Source of the DNA: Scybalomonas sp905214925
GTDB taxonomy: Bacteria; Bacillota; Clostridia; Lachnospirales; Lachnospiraceae
Assembly: GCA_905214925.1 (NCBI GenBank)
Contig: CAJMOB010000002.1
Span: 116,532 to 180,531, forward strand
DNA: 64,000 nucleotides
Direction of reading: 5' to 3'
Under the pieces are notes generated by a model. That model worked only from the letters and a program-made list of their open reading frames with translations, was not told the DNA's origin and ran no database searches. Each line of letters starts with the position of its first letter. Positions within the stretch are counted from its first letter, which is position 1. Made by a program: the position numbers and the translations under genes. Below, one piece after another: positions 24,902 to 33,551 of this stretch.

Positions 24902-24987
24902 TCTCTATCCTATAGAACAAAGTGCGCATTGCTGCACGTGGTGCTTTTAACGCTGAGAAAGCCGTTACATTATGCAACAGCTTTCTC
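24902..24987 (-). repeat. Repeat fragment and intercistronic hairpin
   Basis: The 140 bp between the binding-protein and permease genes hold a partial copy of the dispersed repeat (TCCTATAGAACAAAGTGCGC, then GCACGTGGTGC) and an 8-bp stem GAGAAAGC/GCTTTCTC at 24955-24987. Such a stem after a binding-protein gene commonly protects its mRNA and reduces read-through to the permeases (inference). Confidence 0.5.
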
Positions 24988-25000
24988 TAACTTTTCATCG

Positions 25001-26377
25001 TTATCGTTCAATTTCTAATTCTGGATAAGTAGACTGTACTGTATCATAAAAATTACTAATTGCATCTTCTTTCTTCATCTCGCCTGTTTTAATGGAGGTA
25101 ATTGCTGCACCCCAAGCATCATTAATCACTTTATCATATTTTGTAACTTTGGAATAATCGATGCCTTTTGCTTGTTCTAAAAAGAACTGATATAATTTTT
25201 CTCCACCATACACTTCATTTTTATCGTTTTTATGTTTTTCAATTGTTGGCAACCAAGATACAACGTCTCCCTCTGAAACTTCAATCCACCAGTCAAGTGT
25301 ATCTTCATTTGTCGTTACAAACTTAATAAAATCCCATGCCGTTTCTTTATTTTTACTTAATGCATTAATTCCTAAGAAAGTTCCTCCACTAAAACCATAA
25401 GAAGGTCCTGAGCATATACCCCATTTTCCTGATAATTCTCCGACATGATCTCTCATTGTTAAAACGCCCCAACTTGGCAATCCGAATGCAAATACTTCTG
25501 TTGTTTCTCCGCTCTTTTCTGCTTCCTTCATGGCGTCTTCATCCCATACACTTGTTGATGAGTCGATAATTGGAATTCCACCACTCATGGCCTGATACCA
25601 AGTCGTAGACCATGAATCTACATAAGCTGTCATATCATTTTGATATAAAGAAACACATAAATCCATATAATCTTTTCTATCTTGATCGATATTTAATTTT
25701 CCATCCTGTACCCAAGCAGAATCTCCTGAGAAATAAGCCATTTCTGTATCGGATGCAAAGATTCGATATCCCGCTTCTTTTAATGTTTCTCCTGTTTTCA
25801 AAATCGTATTATAATCCGTGAATAACTTACCAATTTCTTCTGGATCTTCTGTTCCAAATACTTTCTTGGCAATGTCTCTTCTATAATAAATTCCAGTTGG
25901 TGTGATCTGATAAGAAATTGCTTTTTGCACACCATTTTCATCTTGTCCTGCCTGCCATACATAATCCACCATGTTATCTTTAAATTGTTGTGCATTATAT
26001 GGCTCTTGATTTAGATCTTCTAAGTAACCTGCCTCAAACATCGTATCGAGCATCTGTGGCTCTGCTACAATAATATCTGGCTCTGTCGCCTTCCCCCTCA
26101 TAGCAGACTGGATTTTTGTTAAATAATCCGCTGGTGCGATTACAACCGTTTCAATCTGCACATCTTTATTTTGTTCACAGTAATGATCCGCAAATTGTTT
26201 TAGATCATCGGCTAACGTCCAGATAACTAATTTATTTTTTGCATCTTTACTTCCCGCTACTGCCGCATCTACCGATTCACTTGTTTCTGGTGATTTTGCG
26301 TCTCCACCATTGCCACATGCCATTAATGATAGTGACATAATTCCTGTTAGAATCATTGCTAACCATTTCTTTTTCAT
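25001..26377 (-). CDS. Sugar ABC transporter substrate-binding lipoprotein
   Basis: A 458-residue family 1 binding protein with a lipoprotein signal peptide (MILTGIMSLSLMACGNGG, lipobox LMAC with the lipidated Cys at about residue 21). Typical features are KLVIWTLADDLKQFADHYCE, DIIVAEPQMLDTMFEAGYLEDL and AWDFIKFVTTNEDTLDWW. It is the first gene of the operon, followed by two permeases, a second binding protein, and the sensor kinase and regulator. AGGAGGAAAAGG precedes the ATG. Confidence 0.95.
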   Translation of the reverse strand: MKKKWLAMILTGIMSLSLMACGNGGDAKSPETSESVDAAVAGSKDAKNKLVIWTLADDLKQFADHYCEQNKDVQIETVVIAPADYLTKIQSAMRGKATEPDIIVAEPQMLDTMFEAGYLEDLNQEPYNAQQFKDNMVDYVWQAGQDENGVQKAISYQITPTGIYYRRDIAKKVFGTEDPEEIGKLFTDYNTILKTGETLKEAGYRIFASDTEMAYFSGDSAWVQDGKLNIDQDRKDYMDLCVSLYQNDMTAYVDSWSTTWYQAMSGGIPIIDSSTSVWDEDAMKEAEKSGETTEVFAFGLPSWGVLTMRDHVGELSGKWGICSGPSYGFSGGTFLGINALSKNKETAWDFIKFVTTNEDTLDWWIEVSEGDVVSWLPTIEKHKNDKNEVYGGEKLYQFFLEQAKGIDYSKVTKYDKVINDAWGAAITSIKTGEMKKEDAISNFYDTVQSTYPELEIER

Positions 26378-26409
26378 ACCTTTTCCTCCTGTATTTCTTT
26401 GATAGTTCT

Positions 26410-26438
26410 ATTATAATTTTTTACATTTTCTGAAACAA
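26410..26438 (-). promoter_or_regulatory. Promoter of the sugar-transport operon
   Basis: On the minus strand TTGTTT and TATAAT are separated by 17 bp, about 33 nt upstream of the binding-protein start. The weak -35 suits activation by the YesN-type regulator. Confidence 0.65.
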
Positions 26439-26506
26439 TGACTGATATTTTAGTTAGGTATCATTTTTTTAGTTTCCTCAAAACAACGCTTAAAACAAAA
26501 TGTATT

Positions 26507-26578
26507 GCTTTTTTATTTCATAGGAAATTGGTACTTTCATCAATTAATGTAACAATGTCTTTCCTATAAAATAAAAAA
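26507..26578. repeat. Terminator-associated inverted repeat, copy 2
   Basis: Ends TTTTTTATTTCATAGGA (26509-26525) and TCCTATAAAATAAAAAA (26562-26578) are inverted. The middle (AAATTGGTACTTTCATCAAT and on) is shared with the copies at 34.67 and 49.63 kb. The right end forms the U-tract of the beta-glucosidase terminator. Confidence 0.7.
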
Positions 26579-26622
26579 GGAGCTTAAAAAATTGCCCTTT
26601 TTGCAACTTCTTAAAGCTCCTT
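26577..26622 (-). terminator. Terminator after the beta-glucosidase gene
   Basis: AAGGAGCTTTAAGAAGTTGC pairs with GCAATTTTTTAAGCTCCTT, followed on the minus strand by TTTTTTATTTTATAGG. Confidence 0.85.
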
Positions 26623-26658
26623 CTGAAAACCTACGCTTATTACCCTTTTTTTTAGTTT

Positions 26659-29430
26659 TTATTTTTGTCTTTGGAAGCGAAGAGACTCCAATTCCATACC
26701 ACTCATTGAAAAATAAAGTTTAATATAATGATTCACATCCCAGATGTTTCCAAGAGACATTGTCTGCTCGGTCCAATCTTCTTGGTTTCCTTGAATGACA
26801 AATGTTCCCTTTAGTTCATTATCGAAGAATACAGACATAGAAAGCTGTGCCAGTGAATTACTGCTATCTTTGGAACGCATCTTTGCTGAAATCGTATAAT
26901 CTCCCATTTCCTTTAATGTAATTCCAAACACCTCAGAATTTCCCTGATCGGTTATCACATACTTCATATCTAATATGGTATCATCATCAATCGAATAATA
27001 CTTAGAAATTTCACAATCATTTTGTGTAAACTGTTCATTTCCTATGACTTCTACTTTTTCCTGTTCTCTTCCTAAAAATCGATTCATAACCGGAGAACGC
27101 ATCAAGACTTCACATATGTTTTTCGCACAGCGCTGAAACTCTGCTTTTGTAACACGCCCTTCCTTTAGATCGGACATAGCACGTTTTCCTATTCCTTCGG
27201 TTTCGCTATCCCTCACAACCATGTAAAGATCGTTTTGTGCTCGTACCATAACACCAGTGTTATCAACAGAAGCCTTTTCTCCCTCTTCATTGATTTTTGC
27301 CCACCAGTCTGTCATGACAATTCCTTCATATCCCCATTCTTTTCTTAGAATCGAAGTATTCAGATCATAGCTTCCCGCTGTCCAAATGCCATTGACCGCT
27401 CCATAAGTTGTCATAATAGAATAAGCCCCTGCTTCCTTTACTGCCATTTCAAAACCTTTTAAATAGATCTCGCGAAGTGCTCGTTCCGAAACAATGGAAT
27501 CGATTTCATGGCGATGGAATTCTTGGTTATTTCCTGCAAAATGTTTTAACGTTCCAGTTACCCCTGCATAACCCATTCCCTTTATTTGAGCAACTGCCAT
27601 AGCACCTGTTACATAAGGATCTTCTGAAATATATTCAAAATTTCTTCCATTTAAAGGATTTCTATGAATGTTAATTCCTGGTCCTAGCAAAGTATCTATT
27701 TGATTTTTACGAAGTTCTAATCCTTCCATTTGATAAAGCTGTTCAATGAGCTCTGTATTAAACGTACATCCGATTGCTGTTCCATTTGGCAAAGAAAATG
27801 CAGTTGTTCCACAAGACATACGAATACCAGATGGACCATCCGCACAGCAAGCAACAGGAATTCCAAAATGTTCTAATGCCTTTGTTGTTCCACCAAAGGC
27901 TGACGCTGTTCCCGCTGTCACTTTTGGACTACACATTCCTTCTCCATGAACAATACAAACGAGATCTTCTTCTGTTAATTGAGCAAGGAAGGTTTCCATT
28001 GTAATCTTACCATCCAATACATCCACTAATTGATAGCCTTGATCTCCTGTATATGGAATTTCCTTTGGCATATCTTTTTTTCGTTTCTCCATTGGAGGAA
28101 TGGTTCTTGTTGGAACAGCTTCTTCTCCTTGTTGAAAACAAAGACTATCTCCTTCTACAGCAATCGGTAGGAAACGTTCATATTCCTTTACTGGTGCTAA
28201 ACATTCTTCTAGCTGTTCCACCAATGTTGTCTCTTCTACAAAAAAGTTACCTGCCAATGTTGCCTGTCTCACATCGCTTCCCACATAGAACTCATAAGAA
28301 CCTTCTTCTAATACATAAGCGGAGCGATAGCCTGTCTTTCCACCGTCATCATAGGAAGCTAACTCTTTGATTGGCACTATCAGTTCTACTATTTGTTCTT
28401 GTTCTGGTTGCAAAACTTCTGTCTTTTTAAAAGCTTTTAACTCTCTGAGTGGTTTTCCAAGCAATCCTTGAGGTGCAGAACTATAAAGTTCTACTACTTC
28501 TTTTCCTGCAACGTCTCCTATATTTTTTACGGCTACCTTTACGACAATGCTTTCTTCTTTTTGTTCCAAACTCTCCACTCTTTGTTGGAAGCTCGTATAG
28601 GATAACCCGTATCCAAATGGATACTGTACCTTTTCTTTGGCAAACGTTTCAAAGTAACGATATCCTACATAAATATCTTCTTTATAATAATTTTCTACTG
28701 GATCTCCAAAGTTCTTCGTAGATGGATAATCGGTAATCTCATAAGCAATCGTATCTGTTAATTTACCACATGGACTCACCGCTCCTGATAGAATATCTAA
28801 TACACCATTTCCCCCTTCTTGTCCTCCTTGCCATGTGTAAAGAACTGCCGATGGCTGATAAGTTTCTACCCATCTCATATCGATAATGTTACCAACATTT
28901 AATAAGACAGCGACTTTATCAAAGCAGTTGCAAACCTTTTCTAACATCTCTTCTTCTAGTTTTGTAAGAAAATAGCTACCTTCTTCTGCTTTTGTATCCT
29001 GATCTTCTCCTGCGGTTCTTCCAATGACAACGATAGCCATATCAGACTGTTGGCTGGCTTGTTTTACAATCTCTTCCGTCAATGGCATTTCTTTTTGTGA
29101 CCAAGGTTCTTGTCCCCATCCTGCTCCTTTATCAAATGGATTTTCTTCTATCCACTTTTGATAAATGCCTTCTAACTCTTCATTTATAGAAATATCCTTC
29201 CATGTCTTTAGAGCGTCTAAAATTCCTACCACATAGTTGGTGTTGACAAGGCCGCCTGAACCTGTACCACTCTTATAATAATGAAATGCAATTCTTCCAA
29301 AAACTGATACTTTTGTTCCTTTCTTAATGGGAAGTGTGTCCTTGTCATTTTTTAATAAAACACATCCTTCTGCCGCTGTCTGTCTTGCTAGTTGCATATA
29401 CTTGTTCATATCAAGCTGATACTTTGCCAT
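26659..29430 (-). CDS. GH3 beta-glucosidase with swapped domain order
   Basis: Glycoside hydrolase family 3 enzyme of 923 residues; the ATG at 29430 follows GGGAGG. The domain usually found second comes first: EGCVLLKNDKDTLPI and the (alpha/beta)6 sandwich at about residues 10-250, then a fibronectin III-like part (PFGYGLSYTSF). The TIM barrel follows from about residue 470 (FGIPVACCADGPSGIR, KHFAGNNQEFHRHEID), with the nucleophile Asp708 in GIVMTDWW. A C-terminal beta-sandwich of about 110 residues (from YSIDDDTILDMKYV) resembles a carbohydrate-binding module. No signal peptide is seen, so it acts in the cytoplasm, presumably on oligosaccharides brought in by the neighbouring ABC system. Confidence 0.94.
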   Translation of the reverse strand: MAKYQLDMNKYMQLARQTAAEGCVLLKNDKDTLPIKKGTKVSVFGRIAFHYYKSGTGSGGLVNTNYVVGILDALKTWKDISINEELEGIYQKWIEENPFDKGAGWGQEPWSQKEMPLTEEIVKQASQQSDMAIVVIGRTAGEDQDTKAEEGSYFLTKLEEEMLEKVCNCFDKVAVLLNVGNIIDMRWVETYQPSAVLYTWQGGQEGGNGVLDILSGAVSPCGKLTDTIAYEITDYPSTKNFGDPVENYYKEDIYVGYRYFETFAKEKVQYPFGYGLSYTSFQQRVESLEQKEESIVVKVAVKNIGDVAGKEVVELYSSAPQGLLGKPLRELKAFKKTEVLQPEQEQIVELIVPIKELASYDDGGKTGYRSAYVLEEGSYEFYVGSDVRQATLAGNFFVEETTLVEQLEECLAPVKEYERFLPIAVEGDSLCFQQGEEAVPTRTIPPMEKRKKDMPKEIPYTGDQGYQLVDVLDGKITMETFLAQLTEEDLVCIVHGEGMCSPKVTAGTASAFGGTTKALEHFGIPVACCADGPSGIRMSCGTTAFSLPNGTAIGCTFNTELIEQLYQMEGLELRKNQIDTLLGPGINIHRNPLNGRNFEYISEDPYVTGAMAVAQIKGMGYAGVTGTLKHFAGNNQEFHRHEIDSIVSERALREIYLKGFEMAVKEAGAYSIMTTYGAVNGIWTAGSYDLNTSILRKEWGYEGIVMTDWWAKINEEGEKASVDNTGVMVRAQNDLYMVVRDSETEGIGKRAMSDLKEGRVTKAEFQRCAKNICEVLMRSPVMNRFLGREQEKVEVIGNEQFTQNDCEISKYYSIDDDTILDMKYVITDQGNSEVFGITLKEMGDYTISAKMRSKDSSNSLAQLSMSVFFDNELKGTFVIQGNQEDWTEQTMSLGNIWDVNHYIKLYFSMSGMELESLRFQRQK

Positions 29431-29691
29431 GTTTTTTCCTCCCTTTTCCATCTATCTATTATAGATTCAAACGATATGTTAATTATTCTATCCTAAAATA
29501 ATTTCAACCGTATTTCTCTTATTTTTTGCTAACTTTTCAATTCCTTTTTCTTTAATTATAACTCCTTTTTTTGATTCTCAATTTTCTATTGTTTATGTTT
29601 ATTATAAGAAAAAGAGAGCATTTCTCCAAGTCCCTGTTTTTTACTATGGTGTCTTTTTTTTACGTTTTCACGCTCTATATCTTTAGACTAT

Positions 29692-29759
29692 AAAAAATGG
29701 AAAATACCATTTGAAATAGTCATAATTAAAAACTATTTTCTAATGATATTTTCCATTTT
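29692..29759 (-). terminator. Terminator after the DUF2798 gene
   Basis: AAAATGGAAAATA(C/T)CA arms pair over a nested A/T hairpin, followed on the minus strand by TTTTTTATAG. The rest of 29431-29774 is the A/T-rich upstream region of the beta-glucosidase gene, with a TATAAT hexamer at 29458-29463 (minus strand) and no clear -35. Confidence 0.75.
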
Positions 29760-29774
29760 ATTTTACTCTTCTAT

Positions 29775-30266
29775 TTAAGCTGTGACCTGTTCACTCTTGA
29801 TTCCTTTTTCAGGAAACAGTTTTCCAAACACCAATCGGACAACTGGACCTGCAAAGAAAATCTGCCATCCAAGTGCCATAGGGAAATTCATCACGGTTGT
29901 TTGCACCCATTTTGCCACTACTTGAACATCAAATCCACCTTTGAATAATACGGTAGCAATGAAACTCATAATTGGACACATAAAGCATACTGTCATAATA
30001 GAAATCGCTAAAATAATGACAATAGGTCGATCACTTCTTGGATTTACCATACGGAATGCCATTTTTTGAGCGAGCTTTCCAACCAAAAGCAACTCTAATA
30101 AGAATGCTACAATGCCCATAATCCATAATTCTCCTAACGCGATCACAAACACTTGATTTGTCAAGCCTCCCATATCTAGGGAGATATTATAGACTACCAT
30201 ACCATAGACCATAACAATCACCATCATTACTGTAAAGACAATTTCTTGAATTTTTGTTTTTGGCAT
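29775..30266 (-). CDS. DUF2798-type small membrane protein
   Basis: A 163-residue protein with four hydrophobic segments in two related halves, each resembling DUF2798 (VFTVMMVIVMVYGMVVYN, then MTVCFMCPIMSF and FPMALGWQIFFAGPVVRLVFG). The ATG at 30266 has AAAGGAGG upstream; the open frame extends to 30359 but without support. Function is unknown. A terminator separates it from the regulator gene before it, so it is probably its own unit. Confidence 0.75.
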   Translation of the reverse strand: MPKTKIQEIVFTVMMVIVMVYGMVVYNISLDMGGLTNQVFVIALGELWIMGIVAFLLELLLVGKLAQKMAFRMVNPRSDRPIVIILAISIMTVCFMCPIMSFIATVLFKGGFDVQVVAKWVQTTVMNFPMALGWQIFFAGPVVRLVFGKLFPEKGIKSEQVTA

Positions 30267-30328
30267 TTTAATTCCTCCTTTGCCTCTTTGGAAAATGGAC
30301 GAAATACTATGATAGAAAACGCAAAAAA

Positions 30329-30365
30329 ATCGCAGTAAAAGCCATTTTATAACTTTCACTGCGAT
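30329..30365 (-). terminator. Terminator after the ArsR-type regulator gene
   Basis: ATCGCAGTGAAAG pairs with CTTTTACTGCGAT, followed by TTTTTTT on the minus strand. Confidence 0.8.
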
Positions 30366-30464
30366 CCTATCTTTTTCTCTATCAAATTTAATAAAATCTC
30401 GTTACCATTTTCATCTAAGTACATTATTTTGTTTGCGATGAATATTCTACCATAAAATATTCTT

Positions 30465-31475
30465 TCATGCAAGTTCTTTCAGTATACTCTCAAAAACCTT
30501 TTCTAAATACGAAACATTCACCATATAGTTTTTTCCTCTCCCATTTTCCTTTGTACAGTAACGCACGAGCCCAACACCGACAAGATGATTCATTTGATAG
30601 GTTACCCCTGCTGGCGTAATTTTTAACCGTTCTGCCATCTCTTTATTGGATAACTTCCCTTCTTTTAACATCTTCAGAATGGAAAAACGATTGGGATCCG
30701 AAAGAGCTTTTAACACTTTTTCTTTCTCTTCCTCTCCTAGTCTTTGATTCTCTTTTTTATAGTGTTTCACTTCTTGGACATGGACTCCTGTTACCAATCG
30801 TTTCTTTTCCTCGGCATCACTAATAACAATGGAGAAACGGGACATAAAAAGAATATAATGTATAGACTCTGCAAGATATTTCTCATCGATTTCAACTTTA
30901 TCTTCTAAAACATCTTCATAATATTCTCTCGTTTTTTCTTCAATAGAACTCTGGATTTCTTTCGCTCTTTCTTTATTCTTTTTCATTAATTTTTCTTCAT
31001 AATAAGAAAAGAGGGGATACAGTTCTTGAAATAATGCTTTGATCTCCAATAAACTCTTCTTTTTATCTTTTATGATAGAAAATAGATTCCACTTTTGTTT
31101 GTCCAAAATATGTAGACTATTGATAGCTTCAAATTCTTCTTCCTCTTCTTTTTCCAGCCCTAAGATAGAAAAGATCGCATCTTTCCATTCTTTTTGATCC
31201 ATCTCTTCTAATTGCTGTTCCAATTGCTCTAATGTCTGAAATTCCTTCTTATTCAAGAGATAAAGCCCAAAAAGCAAATTATATTCTTTTAAACAATACT
31301 TTTCAATTGTTTTTTTTCTTTTTTCCAATTGCGCTCGATACTCTTTTACAATCTCCTCTTCTTCTTGATCGATAAAAGGATAACGGTTCTCTTCGAAATC
31401 CTCCACAAGCAAAGAAAAAGATAAAAAATAATCTATCATTTCACACTGTTGTTTTGTTGCTATCGTTACTGCCAT
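30465..31475 (-). CDS. ArsR-type winged-helix regulator with long N-terminal domain
   Basis: A 336-residue protein. The DNA-binding winged helix is at the C-terminus (ALSDPNRFSILKMLKEGKLS, then EMAERLKITPAGVTYQMNHL). The first ~240 residues are helical and very rich in Glu and Lys, without a recognised fold. The ATG at 31475 has AAAGGAGAAG before it. It follows the ABC exporter gene by about 90 nt and probably regulates that exporter. Confidence 0.85.
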   Translation of the reverse strand: MAVTIATKQQCEMIDYFLSFSLLVEDFEENRYPFIDQEEEEIVKEYRAQLEKRKKTIEKYCLKEYNLLFGLYLLNKKEFQTLEQLEQQLEEMDQKEWKDAIFSILGLEKEEEEEFEAINSLHILDKQKWNLFSIIKDKKKSLLEIKALFQELYPLFSYYEEKLMKKNKERAKEIQSSIEEKTREYYEDVLEDKVEIDEKYLAESIHYILFMSRFSIVISDAEEKKRLVTGVHVQEVKHYKKENQRLGEEEKEKVLKALSDPNRFSILKMLKEGKLSNKEMAERLKITPAGVTYQMNHLVGVGLVRYCTKENGRGKNYMVNVSYLEKVFESILKELA

Positions 31476-31566
31476 TTTCTCTTCTCCTTTAAACCAATTC
31501 CTATTTTCATACTGTCCTAATTCTATCATAAAATCCAGCTATTTTGAAATCCTACCTATCCCAATC

Positions 31567-33252
31567 TCATCCTAACTCAATCACTCTATCTATCCGCTTT
31601 ACAATCCCCTCTGTCATATGATGGGAAATCATAATCACCATACACGGCAATTGCAAGACAAGTTGTTCTAATTCTAACTTCACTTTTGGATCTAAGTTGG
31701 CCGTCGACTCATCCAGTATTAAAATTTCCTTCTTCTGGATAAGAGCCCTTGCCAGTGCAATCCGTTGTCTTTGACCTCCAGATAGATTCTTACCATTTTC
31801 CACAATCAAATATTCTGGTTCCAATTCATTTAAACGCACATCATTCATCACATTTCTAATTTCTTCTCTTGTATATGAATTTCCCATGGAAATATTTTCA
31901 AACATCGTACCATTGAATAAATACGTAAATTGATTCACATAGGCGATACGGTCTCGCATATCGGGAAGTTTTTTAGAGAGCAATTTCGTTCCTGACTTTT
32001 GTTTTACTTGAATCTCTCCATCATAGTTGGTTACTTCCCCAATCAATGTTTTTAATAAACTACTCTTTCCACAACCACTAGAACCAATGAGCATATACTT
32101 TTTTCCCTTTTCAAAGCAAATTTCCTTCTGAATACAAATATCTTTTTGCTTATAATGAATGGTAAGAGGAGGAATAACTATCGACTGTATTTCCTCTTTT
32201 TCTTTTTTTCTCTCTTTCTTTTGTCCTTCCTTCTGACTTATAAAATCGTTATTCAACAAAGCAGAGTTTTTTAGACGATAAGGATGAAAGTAAGACTCTT
32301 CTTTTCCCTTTTCTCTCTGTAAACGATTTCTTTTTTCCTTTCCATCAAAGAATTGAAAGGACGCATATTTCTCATAAAAAAACTTCTTACCTGATTTAAA
32401 AAATACGCTATCAGACATCATTAACATGACAGAATCAGAAAGAGATGGCATAAGAGTAATCACCGATAAAAAAGCCCCAACTGCCACTTTCTTTTGTAAT
32501 ACAAAATAGGCTAAGACGCCTAATACAACGGCTGTAAAAAAATAGCTCATCCATGATAAAACTCCTGACATAATGCCTGCAAACGTATCTACTTGACAAA
32601 TTCCTTTACAGTAGTCATAACTTGCTTTTTTCGAACGTTTTTTGAAATAAGAAAAACAATTATTTTCAAATATCGTGGAATAGCCTTGCATTAACTCTCG
32701 TATTTGATTTAAGAATACTTCTTTTTGCCTTTGGTTATCACTTAATATGAACGACAGCTTTTTTTCAAAGGCTTTTGTTGCCATTGCCATAATCAATACT
32801 GCACTGATCGCTACGATTGCCATAACCCAATTAATTTTTACTAATGCAACTAATGTACAAACAGCTATTACTGTTTTGCCTAAAATGGAACACGATTTTG
32901 CAAATGTTAAATCCACTATTCTTGGAACATCATTGACATAAAAAGAAGCGTGCTCTCCAGACTCCTTTTCCATAAACTTCTCAAATGGTTCTTGCTCAAT
33001 TCCTTGATCAATCTTCTCATTCCAGTTCATTTTCAGATAATAACTAGCTACCGCTTGACTTCTAAGGGCAAAAACAATAAAAATCCCTTGCAGACAAGCC
33101 CCTACTATTAATGCAACAACAATTCTTACTAAGGAAGACAAATCTTCCACAACAAAGTAAGAATATGAATAGGAAATCACAACTGACATGATAGATTGAA
33201 GAACTATTGCCATATAAGCAATACGAACCGAAAGATATTCCCATAATTTCAT
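31567..33252 (-). CDS. ABC transporter, fused membrane and ATPase domains
   Basis: A 561-residue half-transporter. Six membrane helices lie in about residues 15-290, followed by an unusual Lys/Glu-rich linker of about 60-70 residues. The nucleotide-binding domain has Walker A GSSGCGKSS, the Q-loop YVNQFTYLF, signature LSGGQRQRIALARAL, Walker B ILILDES and the switch His in MISHHM. Homo- or heterodimer cannot be told; no second half-transporter is adjacent. GGAGGCGG precedes the ATG. Substrate unknown; an exporter of peptide or drug is likely. Confidence 0.9.
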   Translation of the reverse strand: MKLWEYLSVRIAYMAIVLQSIMSVVISYSYSYFVVEDLSSLVRIVVALIVGACLQGIFIVFALRSQAVASYYLKMNWNEKIDQGIEQEPFEKFMEKESGEHASFYVNDVPRIVDLTFAKSCSILGKTVIAVCTLVALVKINWVMAIVAISAVLIMAMATKAFEKKLSFILSDNQRQKEVFLNQIRELMQGYSTIFENNCFSYFKKRSKKASYDYCKGICQVDTFAGIMSGVLSWMSYFFTAVVLGVLAYFVLQKKVAVGAFLSVITLMPSLSDSVMLMMSDSVFFKSGKKFFYEKYASFQFFDGKEKRNRLQREKGKEESYFHPYRLKNSALLNNDFISQKEGQKKERKKEKEEIQSIVIPPLTIHYKQKDICIQKEICFEKGKKYMLIGSSGCGKSSLLKTLIGEVTNYDGEIQVKQKSGTKLLSKKLPDMRDRIAYVNQFTYLFNGTMFENISMGNSYTREEIRNVMNDVRLNELEPEYLIVENGKNLSGGQRQRIALARALIQKKEILILDESTANLDPKVKLELEQLVLQLPCMVIMISHHMTEGIVKRIDRVIELG

Positions 33253-33290
33253 TGTAACCGCCTCCCTCTAAACTAAAATTAAGTATTTAT

Positions 33291-33305
33291 TTAAATTTTA
33301 TTTAA
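33291..33305. promoter_or_regulatory. Candidate operator upstream of the ABC exporter
   Basis: TTAAAT-TTT-ATTTAA is a perfect dyad about 40 nt upstream of the exporter start, flanked by partial repeats (AAGTATTTATTTAAA, TTTAAGTATA). ArsR-type proteins bind such A/T-rich dyads, so the downstream regulator is a candidate ligand. Confidence 0.4.
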
Positions 33306-33500
33306 GTATAAACTTATATATACTCAATATTCCATATTTTGTCAAGAAGGAATTCTTCATTCTATTTCTCTTCCTTAATGATCGTTTTCTTCTCAATGAA
33401 CTCTTCCATTCGGTTCGCGACACTGTCATGCCATTTTTTATTTCTATTCTATCATGCACTATTTTTCTGCTTTGAGTAATTTCCTATAAATTTGAAAAAA

Positions 33501-33521
33501 GCAGACGTTTTTCACGCCTGC
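33501..33521 (-). terminator. Terminator after the Rpn-type gene
   Basis: GCAGGCG and CGTCTGC pair with one mismatch over a 7-nt loop, followed by TTTTTTC on the minus strand. The rest of 33306-33500 has no intact gene. Confidence 0.65.
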
Positions 33522-33551
33522 CCATTCATTTCTATTTTTCTATTTTCTATC

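Noticed and set aside
24861..24977. N-terminal extension of the LacF-type permease
   Set aside because: It crosses a repeat fragment and hairpin, and a good ribosome site supports the ATG at 24860.
27746..28721. Plus-strand ORFs inside the beta-glucosidase gene
   Set aside because: They are antisense shadows of a convincing GH3 gene and carry low-complexity products.
33362..33450. Short minus-strand frame ending in a protein-like tail (WHDSVANRMEEFIEKK)
   Set aside because: Only about 28 codons between stops and no start or ribosome site; possibly a gene remnant, but too short to name.
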